A stretch of 64,000 nt of DNA from Orobanche coerulescens. Lineage: Eukaryota; Streptophyta; Magnoliopsida; Lamiales; Orobanchaceae. Position numbers and translations under genes: made by a program. Below, piece by piece: positions 22,511-32,466 of this stretch (position 1 is the first letter of the stretch; the number at the start of each line of letters is the position of its first letter). The notes under the pieces were generated by a model. The model was not told the DNA's origin and ran no database searches. It worked only from the letters and a program-made list of their open reading frames with translations. The stretch is from NCBI GenBank assembly GCA_033398695.1, contig JAWKAU010000044.1, positions 310,001 to 374,000 of the forward strand. Reading direction: 5' to 3'.

Positions 22511-22754
22511 ACTCGGTTTTGAATGCCTAGGCTGTCGGTTAATTTTGGGTCTGTCAGTTGTGTCGTTAGAGTCAGTTGTTGAGCCTAATATCATCGTGCT
22601 ACCGTCTTTTCATGCGACCCGTGGCTGTAAGTCTCCTCGAACTCTTATATTTCTGTAATTCGTTTTCTTGCGTTGTTCGGAATTGTGACTTGTGTTACCA
22701 ACCTTGTGAATTGTGAATCTTTCTAATCTTGTTCTTTTCTTTTTCTCCTTCAGT

Positions 22755-23861
22755 ATGTTGAGAGGTCGTGGTAGACCGGCTAGGGGACGCGGCCGAGGCC
22801 GTGGTCGTGGTGCTGATAATGAGGAGGGCTCACTTTCTCAATCCTCTGCGGACTCAGCCTCTCACTCAGTGCCGTCGGGTAATAATGCCGCCAGGGCTAC
22901 TCCGTACTTGGCGATTGGTAGCCCAACTTACTCGAATAACTCGGGGTGGACGCGAGAATCCGCCCCGACACCGGAAGAGGAAGCTAGTAAGTGGCTTCAG
23001 ACGGTGACTAAGATGCACCCACCTCGTTTCTCCGGATCTTCTGACCCTCTCGGTTGGGAGAATTGGCTCTTTCAGTTGTCCAGAACCTTCGATGTCGTAG
23101 CTTGTCCCGAAGACAGGAGGGTACATATTGCCCAGTACCTCCTAGATAAGGAAGCTGCGGAGTGGTGGGAGGCCGTTACGCCCAAAGACCGTCGAGCTAC
23201 TTGGGAGGAATTCAGGGCTGCTATGGAAGCAGAATATTGTCCACCGCCAGTTAAGGAGCGCAAAATTGTGGAGTTCTTCACCGCTACACCTCAGGATGTG
23301 CCTATTTCTCAGGCCATCATTACTTACAATCAGCAGTTGGGTTTCGTGAGAGATCAGGTGAGGACAGAGGCTGATAAAATCCGTTACTTCAATATGCGCA
23401 TGAAGTCGCATATTAGACAGAGTATGGCACCGCTCATGTGTGCCACTTTGAAGGAATACCAGGATCGCGCTCTGGCGATCGAGATGGCTGTCCCGGAATC
23501 AGAGTCGGTTTCGGAAGCTAAGAAGCAGAAGACTATTGGTGGATTCTCGGCCGGAAAAGGCGGTCAGTTTTCGAGGTCTCGTTCTGCTCCTACACCTGGG
23601 AAGAAACCGTATCATCAGGCCGGTGGATCTCAGGGTAACCGTTTAGTCCAGTCTGTTGCACCTGGCGGGAGAGTTTGTTTTAATTGCAGTCAGCTCGAGC
23701 ACGTTGTGAAGGATTGCCCATTTCCGTTAGTTGCTTGCTTTACTTGCGGACAGACCGGGCATCGGGCAGCTCATTGTGAGAGGGCCACCAGGGCCGCTAG
23801 ATTTACGACTACCACTGCCGATCAGAGGGATCACAGCTCTCCAGCTACTCATGTTCCATAG
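22755..23861 (+). CDS. Element G gag
   Basis: An open frame of about 368 codons from ATG at 22755. I prefer it to the frame opening at 22713 because MLRGRGRPARGRGRG is shared with the gag start of A at 32231. It has an Arg/Gly-rich N-terminus, then the gag core: PPRFSGSSDPLGWENWLFQ, RRVHIAQYLLDKEAAEWWEAV, FRAAMEAEYCPP and VKERKIVEFF. Two CCHC knuckles follow, CFNCSQLEHVVKDC and CFTCGQTGHRAAHC, both with correct spacing. It would form the virus-like particle and bind genomic RNA. It ends TAG at 23859-23861, before the protease. The frame is intact but the following pol is not. Confidence 0.85.
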   Translation: MLRGRGRPARGRGRGRGRGADNEEGSLSQSSADSASHSVPSGNNAARATPYLAIGSPTYSNNSGWTRESAPTPEEEASKWLQTVTKMHPPRFSGSSDPLGWENWLFQLSRTFDVVACPEDRRVHIAQYLLDKEAAEWWEAVTPKDRRATWEEFRAAMEAEYCPPPVKERKIVEFFTATPQDVPISQAIITYNQQLGFVRDQVRTEADKIRYFNMRMKSHIRQSMAPLMCATLKEYQDRALAIEMAVPESESVSEAKKQKTIGGFSAGKGGQFSRSRSAPTPGKKPYHQAGGSQGNRLVQSVAPGGRVCFNCSQLEHVVKDCPFPLVACFTCGQTGHRAAHCERATRAARFTTTTADQRDHSSPATHVP

Positions 23862-24506
23862 GGTTCGAGTCGTGGTAGAGGTCGAAGTCAGCCGGATCGC
23901 CGCGCAGCGTCGAGTTCGGGCTCAGTCCATCCCCGATTATATCAGATGAGGCGCACAGAGGAGCGAGCGTTCGGTGGCATGGTACCACTCGATCCTTTCT
24001 CATCCAGTTTGGTGCTTTTGATTGAGTGCGACCCATTCCTTTATAGCCGGATTGTGTGAGTCGTATTGGCTTTGTTGCTTGTTTGAGTGTGAGCCGTTTG
24101 TAGTGGGTACGCCCGGCGATCGTATGGTTGGGGACCGGGAAGTTAGGGATTGCCCGGTGAGAATCGGGAGCCGGATTGGCCTCGAATCTCATTGTTATAG
24201 ACCTTAAGGGTGAGGATTTGATCCTCGGGGACGATTGGTTGGATCGTCATGGTGCTATCATGAACTATCGGACTCGTACCATCTCGATAGTTGCCGAGGG
24301 CGGCACCGAGCATACTCTCGTCGTAAGCCGGTAGATCGGGAGTGTGATTAGCGCCTTGAAGGCGATGAAACTTGAACCGGGTGTGTCGGCTCTCGGTGTT
24401 TCGCTCTGCAGCGGAAGATGGTGGGGTTGACATATCGTCGATTCCGGTTGTTAGCAAGTATCCGATGTATTTCGGATGACTTGCGGGATTACCACCACAT
24501 CGAGAG
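23862..24506 (+). pseudogene. Element G protease and linker, frameshifted
   Basis: After the gag stop the frame wanders. Retropepsin pieces are visible: the catalytic FD at about 24016-24021 with the DSGA motif broken by a shift, ATHSFIAGLCESYW in the next frame, then LILGDDWLDRHGAIMNYRTRTIS at 24211-24282 in a third frame, ending at a TAG near 24331. Compare the intact DTGATHSF of A at 30669-30986. Confidence 0.75.
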
Positions 24507-27341
24507 GTGGAGTTTCCTATTGATCTTGAGCCGAATGCGGCCCCTATTTCTCGAGCACCGTACCGTATGGCACCGTCGGAGATGCTAGAGTTGAAGAATC
24601 AGTTGGGAGAGTTGTTAGATAAAGGGTATATTCGACCGAGCGCATCGCCTTGGGGTGCGCCTGTACTTTTTGTTAAGAAGAAGGATGGATCGCTTCGTTT
24701 ATGCATCGATTATCGAGAATTAAACAAGTTGACCATCAAAAATAAATACCCTTTGCCTCGGATTGACGACTTGTTTGATCAGCTTCAAGGGGCGACAGTC
24801 TTTTCGAAGATTGACTTGCGATCGGGTTACTATCAGTTGAGGATTCGGGACAGCGATATACCGAAAGCTGCCTTTCGGACGAGATATGGCCATTACGAGT
24901 TTGTGGTTATGCCTTTCGGGCTAACCAATGCCCCAGCAGTGTTCATGCAGTTGATGAACAAAGTTTTTATTGAGTATCTGGACAAATTCGTAGTCGTTTT
25001 TATCGACGAAATTCTTATCTATTCACGGAGTCGGGAGGAGCACGCCTTACATCTCCGGATTGTATTAGACACTTTGAGGGCTGAGCAGTTGTACGCGAAG
25101 TTCTCTAAGTGTGAGTTTTGGCTCGAGGAAGTGATGTTCCTCGGGCATGTGATTTCAGCAGAGGGAGTTCGGGTAGATCCGCAGAAGATAGAGGCAGTGA
25201 TGGCTTGGGAGCCGCCTAAGAGTGCGAAGGAGGTGAGGAGTTTTCTGGGTCTTGCCAGCTATTACCGTAGATTCGTTGAGGGATTTTCTAAGATCGCTAT
25301 ACCACTCACTCAGTTGCTCCAGAAAACTCAGAAGTTCGAATGGACTGCAGACAGGCAGGACAGTTTTGACGAGTTAAAGAGACGTTTGACCACCGCACCC
25401 GTTTTAGCATTACCTCAGGGGAACGAGGATTTCGTAGTGTATAGTGATGCTTCGGGCCTTGGTCTAGGATGTGTTTTGATGCAGAGAGACAGAGTGATTG
25501 CTTATGCGTCCCGCCAATTGAAACCTTATGAGGTAAATTATCCCACGCACGATTTGGAGTTAGCTGTGGTCGTTTTCGCCTTAAAAATCTGGAGGCATTA
25601 TCTCTATGGGTCATCGTGTAAGATTTTTACGGATCACAAGAGTCTGAAGTACATCTTCATCCAGAAAGAGTTGAATATGAGGCAGCGTAGGTGGTTAGAG
25701 CTAATTAAAGATTACGACCTCGAGATACTTTACCATCCGGGTAAGGCCAACGTAGTAGCTGATGCGTTGAGCCGAAAACCGATGGCTTTACAGATGTTAG
25801 AGGTACTTACACCGCAGAGTAGGATCCAGCGAGATTTCATCTGTCAGAATATTGAGGTTTGGGTTCAGAGAGTTCAGGGCCAGTTATGTGCGTTAGAGAT
25901 CACTTCGTCCTTGACTGATGATATCAAGGCGAAGCAGTATGACTATCCGTTTTTGGTCCAGTTGAGGGAGGATGTGAGGAAGGGGAAATCCCCTAGATTT
26001 GTGGTTCAGGATGATGGCGTTCTGAGATTTCGCGGCAGATTATGTGTACCGAATGTTAATGAGCTGAGACAGAAGATCTTGAGCGAAGCTCATACCACGC
26101 CTTACTCTATACATCCTGGTACGAGTAAAATGTACAAGGACGTGAGGAGTAACTACTGGTGGAGTAATTTGAAGACAGACGTTAGCGAGTTTGTGTCGAG
26201 ATGTTTGACCTATCAGCAGGTTAAGATCGAGCATCAGCGACCCGCGGGGTTTTTGCGACCACTTCCTATCCCGGAGTGGAAATGGGAGGATATTTATATG
26301 GATTTCATTACCAGTATGCCTAGGACTCGGACTGGAATGAACATGATTTGGGTTATTGTCGATCGACTGACCAAATCAGCTCATTTCCTGGGTATTAAGG
26401 ACACTTGGGGTCCAGAGAGACTGGCACGAGTGTTTATTGCAGAGATCGTGAGATTGCATGGGACTCCTAAGAGCATTGTTTCGGATCGTGATGGCCGGTT
26501 CGTGTCACATTTTTGGTAGGCTGTTCATCGAGCTTTGGGGACTGAGTTGAGACTCAGTACATCTTACCACCCTCAGACTGACGGGCAGTCAGAGCGGACG
26601 ATCCAGACGTTGGAGGATATGTTGAGAGCCTGTGCCCTAGATTGGAAGGATGATTGGGAGTCGCACTTGCCGTTGATCGAGTTCACGTACAACAATAGTT
26701 GGCACGCCTCGATCAAAATGGCACCATTTGAGGCATTGTATGGGAGGAGGTGCAGATCGCCATTGTGTTGGGACGATGCGTCCGAGCTGTTTGGTACCGA
26801 GCCCGATATGGTAGTTGAGACGAGAGAGAAGATTACTCTGATTCGTGATAGATTGTTGACGGCCCAGAGTCGGCAGAAGTCTTATGCCGACACGCGTTGC
26901 CGGCCGTTAGAGTTTGAGGTGGGAGATCATGTTTTGCTTAAGGTGTCGCCGACATGGGGAGTTTACCGCTTCGGCCGGAAGGGTAAACTTAGTCCGAGGT
27001 TTATTGGGCCGTTTGAGATTTTAGAGAGAGTGGGAGAGCTTGCCTATCGGTTAGGCTTGCCGCCGTCTTTGAGTCACGTTCATAACGTATTTCATGTTTC
27101 CCAGCTTAGGAGGTACGTATCGGACCCTAGCCATATTATCGATTTTGGAGAGATCGAATTGGGACCCGACATTACCATCGAGGAGAGGCCGATTCAGATT
27201 TTAGAGCGTCGGGTGAAGCAACTTCGTCATAAAACCATTCCTCTGGTTAAAGTTCAATGGTCGAGACATGGGTCCGAGGAAGCCACATGGGAGACGGAAG
27301 AGAGTATGCGGTCGAGATACCCCGAGTTGTTCGCGTTGTAA
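24507..27341 (+). pseudogene. Element G RT-RNase H-integrase with one nonsense codon
   Basis: One frame from about 24507 to the stop at 27339-27341 is broken only by TAG at 26517-26519, where the family has Lys after [45 protein letters not shown] and [20 protein letters not shown]. The catalytic box is FIDE at 24999-25010, so the second Asp is Glu. RNase [28 protein letters not shown] and [10 protein letters not shown]. Integrase: the zinc domain ends CLTYQQ, with Tyr (26211-26213) replacing the last Cys. DDE residues are in [23 protein letters not shown] and DGQSERTIQ. The tail VKVQWSRHGSEEATWE is chromodomain-like. The polypurine tract follows 21 bp later. Confidence 0.88.
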
Positions 27342-27361
27342 GTTTCGGGACGAAACTTATT

Positions 27362-27376
27362 TTTAGGGGGAGATAA
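27362..27376 (+). promoter_or_regulatory. Polypurine tract of G
   Basis: TTTAGGGGGAGATAA directly precedes TGTAATATCC and sets the start of the 3' LTR. Confidence 0.8.
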
Positions 27377-29622
27377 TGTAATATCCGTGTTTTCTATTTT
27401 CGGTAATTTCTATTTTTGGTGTATGTTCGTTTCGTACAGCTCGCTTAGCACCGTTTTGGGATTCTGAATCTATTTTGTTCTTGGAGTTTTTTCGGCTGGT
27501 CGAGTTTCGAGGATGTTTTTGCATAATTTCATCTTGAATTATATCTTGCCGCATGTACGTTCGATTCTCGTAAAACTTGTTCGTTTTCGTTGTTTCTCAA
27601 TTCGTATAAGTTTGTATGGTTGAGTTGGTCATGTTGAAACTTTCGGTTTGTTAATCCGACATTGTATCGCGATTTTTCGGGCACTTGGGCCGTTCTTGTA
27701 ATTTTCATAAGTTTGGGGAATCTCGCTTTATTTGCTTCGTTTCAGACTCTCTAGTGATCGAGATTATATTCTCTTTCAACGCTCAACTTTGTCATCTTGA
27801 TTATTACGTGTTTATGTTTCCGGATTCGGGTCTTGCTTCGTATTTCGGCACTTTCGTGCTGTTGGCAGCAGTGTACTGTGCAGTACTGAACTGCTGCCTG
27901 AGTAGCGCACGCTACTCTAGACTTACTTGCGTGCGCTATCACTGTGTGGTTAGCGTACGCTAACCTGGGGTTCGTAGCGCGCGCTAACGATTTCAGCGAG
28001 CTGGACAGTAGGCTCAGTGTTTCTGTACTGGACCAGGTAGCGCACGCTAATTCAGAGTTAACGCACGCTAATTCCTAATATTAGCGCACGCTAACCATGT
28101 CAGCTTGCGCACGCTAACAGGAGGACAGTATGCAGACTGTTCTCCCACGCCCCGTTAGCGCACGCTAATGCTTGTGCGTAGCGTGCGCTAAGACTGTTTT
28201 ATATAAATAGAATGACGATCAACTTCGTCATTTTTCCTTCATTTCTTATCCTTCTCGGCTTTGAGCGATTCCAGGCGAGGGTTAGGGCCGATTCCGACTG
28301 TAGATCATCGTCCACTACCACCGTGCATTCCTTGCGTGAATTCCTCAAGTTCCTAATCACTTTCCACCATCCGAATCAAGGTAAAAATTCCCAAGACCCT
28401 TGTTTTGAGATTTTGGGGGAATTTTGGGGATTTCTTGAGATTTGACTCTTTTAGTCCGAATTATTACTGGGTTATCTCTAGACTTCGATCGTGTACTTGT
28501 AATCCTTCATTTTATTGATGATCTGTGGTTTTAAACTCCAAGTTCTCCATTGTTCATCACTTATAGTCGACGATACCCAAGTTATGTTCGACTAAGGGTT
28601 GCAGCGCGTAGAACTAGGATGTAATCCATCATTTTCGTAGTTTTAAGATTTGTTGTTCATCGTTATTGTGTTAGGATCGGATTTGTGAAGGTTATTCGGG
28701 CCAAAACCTTTCCATTCGCCGTTTTCCTTCACGTCGTATTAATCAGGCAAGTACATGTATTATACTTCATTATGTGTGTACGGATTGATGTGAATGATGT
28801 AAACTGTATTATTGAATAAATGTGATGGTTACTCTTCCACCTGGGGATGGCATGTGGCCTCTGGGGGCCGATACTAATGGGTACGGCCACGGAAGTGGGC
28901 TTGGGTGCATGTGTTGATGTTCTTCCACCTGGGGACGGTTCGACGGGACCTCTGGGGGCCGATACTAATGGGTACGGCCGCGGAAGTGGTTTCTCACCTG
29001 GGGACGGTCCGACGGGACCTATGGGGACCGATACTAATGGTTATGGTCACGAGTTACCAAGCGTGGATAATTGTGATGTGGAAAACTCGTTGATATACTG
29101 TTTTGGTGTTAATGTGATATTCCGGAATATTGATTTTCAAAAATGATTTTTCTAACGATTTGTTTGCGTTGAATCGTGTATATATATAATGCTGTGTAAT
29201 TGTGTACTTGCACTAGCTATTCGAATGCTAACCCCTTAAATGGGGGAAATGCGTCTTATGCATTTCAGGTACTGGTCGAGCTGAGGAGCTGGCACGGGAT
29301 ACGCATACAAAGAATGGGTTGGCATGATGATGTGACTCGAGTCTGTATTTTTATGTTTTGTCATTGCATTTGTCGAGTACCGGAGTTAGACTGTTTACTT
29401 TGAAACATGGTTTAAGTCCCCTGCGTGAGCAATGAATTGGATTTATCTTATGTTCATGTACTCCGTTAAAATATTTTGGCCGAGGCCACGGCCTTACTTA
29501 TTATTTTTTTTTTTGAGTGCATCATTTGGGATTATATTGTGGTTTATGTGTCGTGTTAGCCTGGTAGACCTCACGAGGGTTCTACGGCGTGTAATGTCCC
29601 ATTTGTGAATTGGGGTGTTACA
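27377..29622 (+). repeat. Element G 3' LTR (2246 bp)
   Basis: It pairs with 20267-22495. The array at 27903-28190 is complete here, with TATAAATAG at 28202-28210 and the three-unit GC-rich repeat at about 28836-29053. It ends GGTGTTACA at 29622, followed by the GTCAT duplication. Confidence 0.92.
27903..28190 (+). repeat. 12-mer array in G 3' LTR (4+4+2)
   Basis: Motif starts are 27903, 27927, 27951, 27975 | 28038, 28059, 28082, 28105 | 28156, 28179. Steps are 21-24 bp inside groups, with gaps of 63 and 51 bp. TATAAATAG at 28202 is 23 bp after the last start. Cores include GCAC, GTGC, GTAC and GCGC. Confidence 0.9.
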
Positions 29623-29937
29623 GTCATCGGCCAGTCGCTGAGGGTTGGCATCGGTCGGTCACCAAGGGTCGGTCGGCAGGTGCCGAGAGATGATCGTCCG
29701 CTAGTCGGTCGCCAGGAGTCGGTCGCCAAGTACCGAGAGACGATCGTATTTGATGTCGATCGCTCGGCACCGGGACTTATCCTGGGACCTTTGGTTGGCC
29801 GATTTATGCTGTCTGCGGGGCTAAGGCTAGATCGCCAGGTTTTTGGTATGCAGTTCTGCCTCGGCTGCTAGGCAGTGGCTAGGTCGCCCGATCTCCGAGG
29901 CGATCGCCGGTCGGAGAGTATAATTCTCGACACAACA
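29623..29937 (-). repeat. Element B 5' LTR, segment 2
   Basis: It resumes with the duplicated GTCAT and matches 16806-17117 of the 3' LTR. It ends CGACACAACA, followed by CACTC, the duplication in A. Confidence 0.88.
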
Positions 29938-29942
29938 CACTC

Positions 29943-30668
29943 GGTTCATCAACTGCATGAATACAGCAGGTGCATTAGTGAGACCAAACGGCATCACTAC
30001 AAACTCATAGTGTCCGTAGCGATTTCTGAATGCTGACTTTGGAACATCTGATTCCTTAATCCTCAGCTGATGGTATCCTGATCTCAGATCGATTTTAGAA
30101 AATACTGTTGCTCCTTGCAACTGGTAAAATAAATCATCAATTCGTGGCAACGGATATTTATTCTTAATCGTCATCTTGTTCAGCTCTCGATAATCGATAC
30201 ACAGTCGAAGCGATCCATCCTTCTTTCGGACAAAAAGAACTGGCGCTCCCCAGGGCGATACGCTTGGCTGGATATAGCCTTTGTACAGTAATTCCTCCAG
30301 CTGCTTTTTCAGTTCATACATCTCAGTAGGTGCCATACGATACGGCGCCTTAGAAATTGGTGTAGCCCCGGGTTCCAGCTCAATGGTAAATTCTACATCC
30401 CTTCGTGGAGGTAGTCCAGGTAACTCGTCAGGAAATACATCTGGAAATTCGTTCATAACAGGAATGGATGAAAGTTTCACAATTTCGTCTTCTTTCTTCA
30501 TTGCATAGCACCGATTATCGATCTGACCTGTTTCAACAATTTGACAGCTTTCATCGCCTTGATCAATTTTCCTGAGCTTCCCGGTTTCCATCCCTCAAAC
30601 AGAATTTCGGAACCATCGTCAGCGATCAGCGAGATATTCCTCCTTCGGTAGTTTACAATTGCTCCATA
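29943..30668 (-). pseudogene. Element A reverse transcriptase, N-terminal part
   Basis: Minus-strand frame 30591-29943: [78 protein letters not shown] (catalytic Asp) and [19 protein letters not shown], where B cuts. The frame differs from the protease segment, so a shift lies between about 30550 and 30600. A stop at 30666-30668 follows LILGDDWLN of the protease. Confidence 0.85.
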
Positions 30669-30986
30669 TCAATTAAGCCAATCGTCTCCGAGTATCAGGT
30701 CGTCTCCTTGCATTTCTATTACAATCAAATTTGAGAGCCACTCTCTGCCTCCAAATGATACAGGGAAATTTCTAGTTTCTAAGTTCCCGACAATCCTCTC
30801 TCCACTCGGTAAACCAACAATATAAGGTTCACAAGTATGAAAACTGGAAATATTCAAACGATTTACACAAGACAAAGATATAAAAGAATGCGTAGCTCCT
30901 GTATCTAATAAAACGCTAACTGGCTGGAAAAGGATCTGGACAGTACCTGATGCGACAGCAACATCCTGATCGTCTGTCCTCCTCAT
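30669..30986 (-). pseudogene. Element A protease
   Basis: Minus-strand retropepsin segment VLLDTGATHSFISLSCVNRL with the catalytic DTG intact. VGLPSGERIVGN and the second conserved strand LILGDDWLN follow. It is in the same frame as the gag upstream, as expected for a gag-pol fusion, but is separated from it by a TGA at 31053-31055 and ends at another stop. The protease domain itself looks complete. Confidence 0.8.
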
Positions 30987-31052
30987 CTCGTACAGACGTG
31001 GGGGAGCAGATCCGTCACTCGATGTCCCCTTTCGGTCCCATTGTCCTCTGCC

Positions 31053-32231
31053 TCATCCGCGGCTAAAATTTTGAGGCATCTGAACACTTTGCTGCGTCTG
31101 TTGGATACTGGCTTCCTTCTGGACTGGATATGGTGTACGGGCTCTAAAAGACTTTGCAGCTTCTTCACAGAACACCGCACCATGTCCCTCTCGACCACAA
31201 TCAAAACAAGTCACGGCAGGTAGGGGGCAATTCCGTCGATAGTGCCCCGTCTGGGCGCAGTTAAAGCATTTCCTAATAACATCAGTAATAGTTGATGTCA
31301 CTCCGAAGTTCTTTCCGCTCCTAACTGGGTGCAGAGGTTTCTTGAAAGAGTGAAAGAATGACTGGGCCTTACGGGGCCCGCTGTTCTTGGGCTCTATAAA
31401 AGTACTAGAGACTTTTTGTTTCTTGGATTCCGAAAATTTCTCCATAGCTGCTTCCTTGATCTCATACGCCAACGCCTTATCTTGGTATTGACGGAGTGTG
31501 GTACATTCAAAACTGGACATGTACCTCTAGATTTCTGGTTTCATCCTCATATCGAAATGGATCATCATCTCTGCATCTGTTCTGACCAGATGTCGAACAA
31601 ATGCCAGCTGTTGGTTAAACGTCTTAATTGCCTGCGATACCGGAACATCTGAAGGCTGAGCGGAGAAAAAATCCCGAACCTTGGCTTCCCTCACAGGACG
31701 AGGGCAGTACTGAGCTTCCATCATCAATTTAAACTCTGTCCAATCAGCATCATGATCTACAAGCCGGATGGCTTCCCACCATTCGGACGCTGCCCCTATC
31801 AGAAAATATTGAGCGATAGAGGCTCTCCGGTCATCTGGGCAGTTAATTCCGGCAAATATTTTCTCCAGTTCCTTCAACCAATGGTCCCAGGTGGGAGTCT
31901 CACAAATACCGTCAAATTTGGGTGGTTGCATCTTCGCCACCTCTTGCAGCCACCGGTCACCTCGATTTCCCATGTCCGGGATCCCTTGCTGTCCTTCTCC
32001 CTGCTGTAGTCCCACCGCCACTAGCATTCGGTCCACGACTTGGGCGAACTGAGTCATCTGGTTCACCACTTGACGAAGGATCTCTGGTACAGCAGGTTCT
32101 GGTTCGTTATTAATAGATTGTTGCGGCTCGCCTAAGCTATGACTGGACTGATTAGAAGGCGACGCTTCGCTTTCAGCATTTCTTCGTCCGCGTCCACGAC
32201 CGCGACCACGTCCACGTCCGCCTCTCAACAT
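31053..32231 (-). pseudogene. Element A gag with nonsense codons
   Basis: It starts at ATG 32231 with MLRGGRGRGRGRGRGR. Gag core: KMQPPKFDGICETPTWDHWL, RRASIAQYFLIGAASEWWEAI, FKLMMEAQYCPRPVREAKV and FVRHLVRTDAEMMIHFDMRM. A TAG at 31527-31529 interrupts it, and the same frame resumes with LRQYQDKALAYEI. Two zinc knuckles follow, CFNCAQTGHYRRNC and CFDCGREGHGAVFC. TGA at 31053-31055 (CGA to TGA in context) ends it before the protease. Homologous to G gag, but the 3-residue knuckle loops differ. Confidence 0.85.
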
Positions 32232-32449
32232 ACTGTAACCATAAATACTCAATATACAGGAAACAACATCGTTCTAATATTCGAGTATAAAGAGACACAA
32301 CATGTAAAGAACGAGATAGAGTTTAGGAACTTACAACCATCGTTCGCTTGAAGACGTAGGCAGTGCAGTGATGTCATTCACGGCCGGTTACCTCAAAAGA
32401 CGTAAATGACCCCTATTTTAACCCAATGGCCAAGATATCCATAATCTTA

Positions 32450-32461
32450 GCTCCGATACCA
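32450..32461 (-). promoter_or_regulatory. Primer binding site of A (tRNA-Met-like)
   Basis: The minus strand reads TGGTATCGGAGC five bases inside the LTR end. The A-to-G change in the middle compared with TGGTATCAGAGC is shared with D1, D2 and F. Confidence 0.8.
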
Positions 32462-32466
32462 TATTC

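Larger units (their letters stand above)
20267..29622 (+). mobile_element. Gypsy G: Ty3/gypsy Tekay-like element, structurally complete
   Basis: LTRs 20267-22495 (2229 bp) and 27377-29622 (2246 bp) have TGTAATATCC..GGTGTTACA ends. A tRNA-Met primer site at 22500-22510, gag, a damaged protease, RT-RNase H-integrase and a polypurine tract are present. GTCAT at 20262-20266 and 29623-29627 is the target duplication in B's LTR. The element is not functional: the protease is frameshifted, the RT box is FIDE, the integrase zinc domain lost a Cys, and a TAG interrupts integrase. It is the innermost element of the left nest. Confidence 0.93.
15927..29937 (-). mobile_element. Element B: gag-only LTR retrotransposon, minus strand, carrying G
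   Basis: LTRs at 15927-17117 (1191 bp) and 19388-20266 plus 29628-29937 (1189 bp) have TGTTG..CAACA ends. CACTC flanks the whole at 15922-15926 and 29938-29942. The 2270-bp internal region holds only a decayed minus-strand gag and a long 3' untranslated part, with no protease, RT or integrase. It is a non-autonomous element whose gag resembles Tat/Ogre-type gypsy gag. G is inserted in its 5' LTR. Confidence 0.9.
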
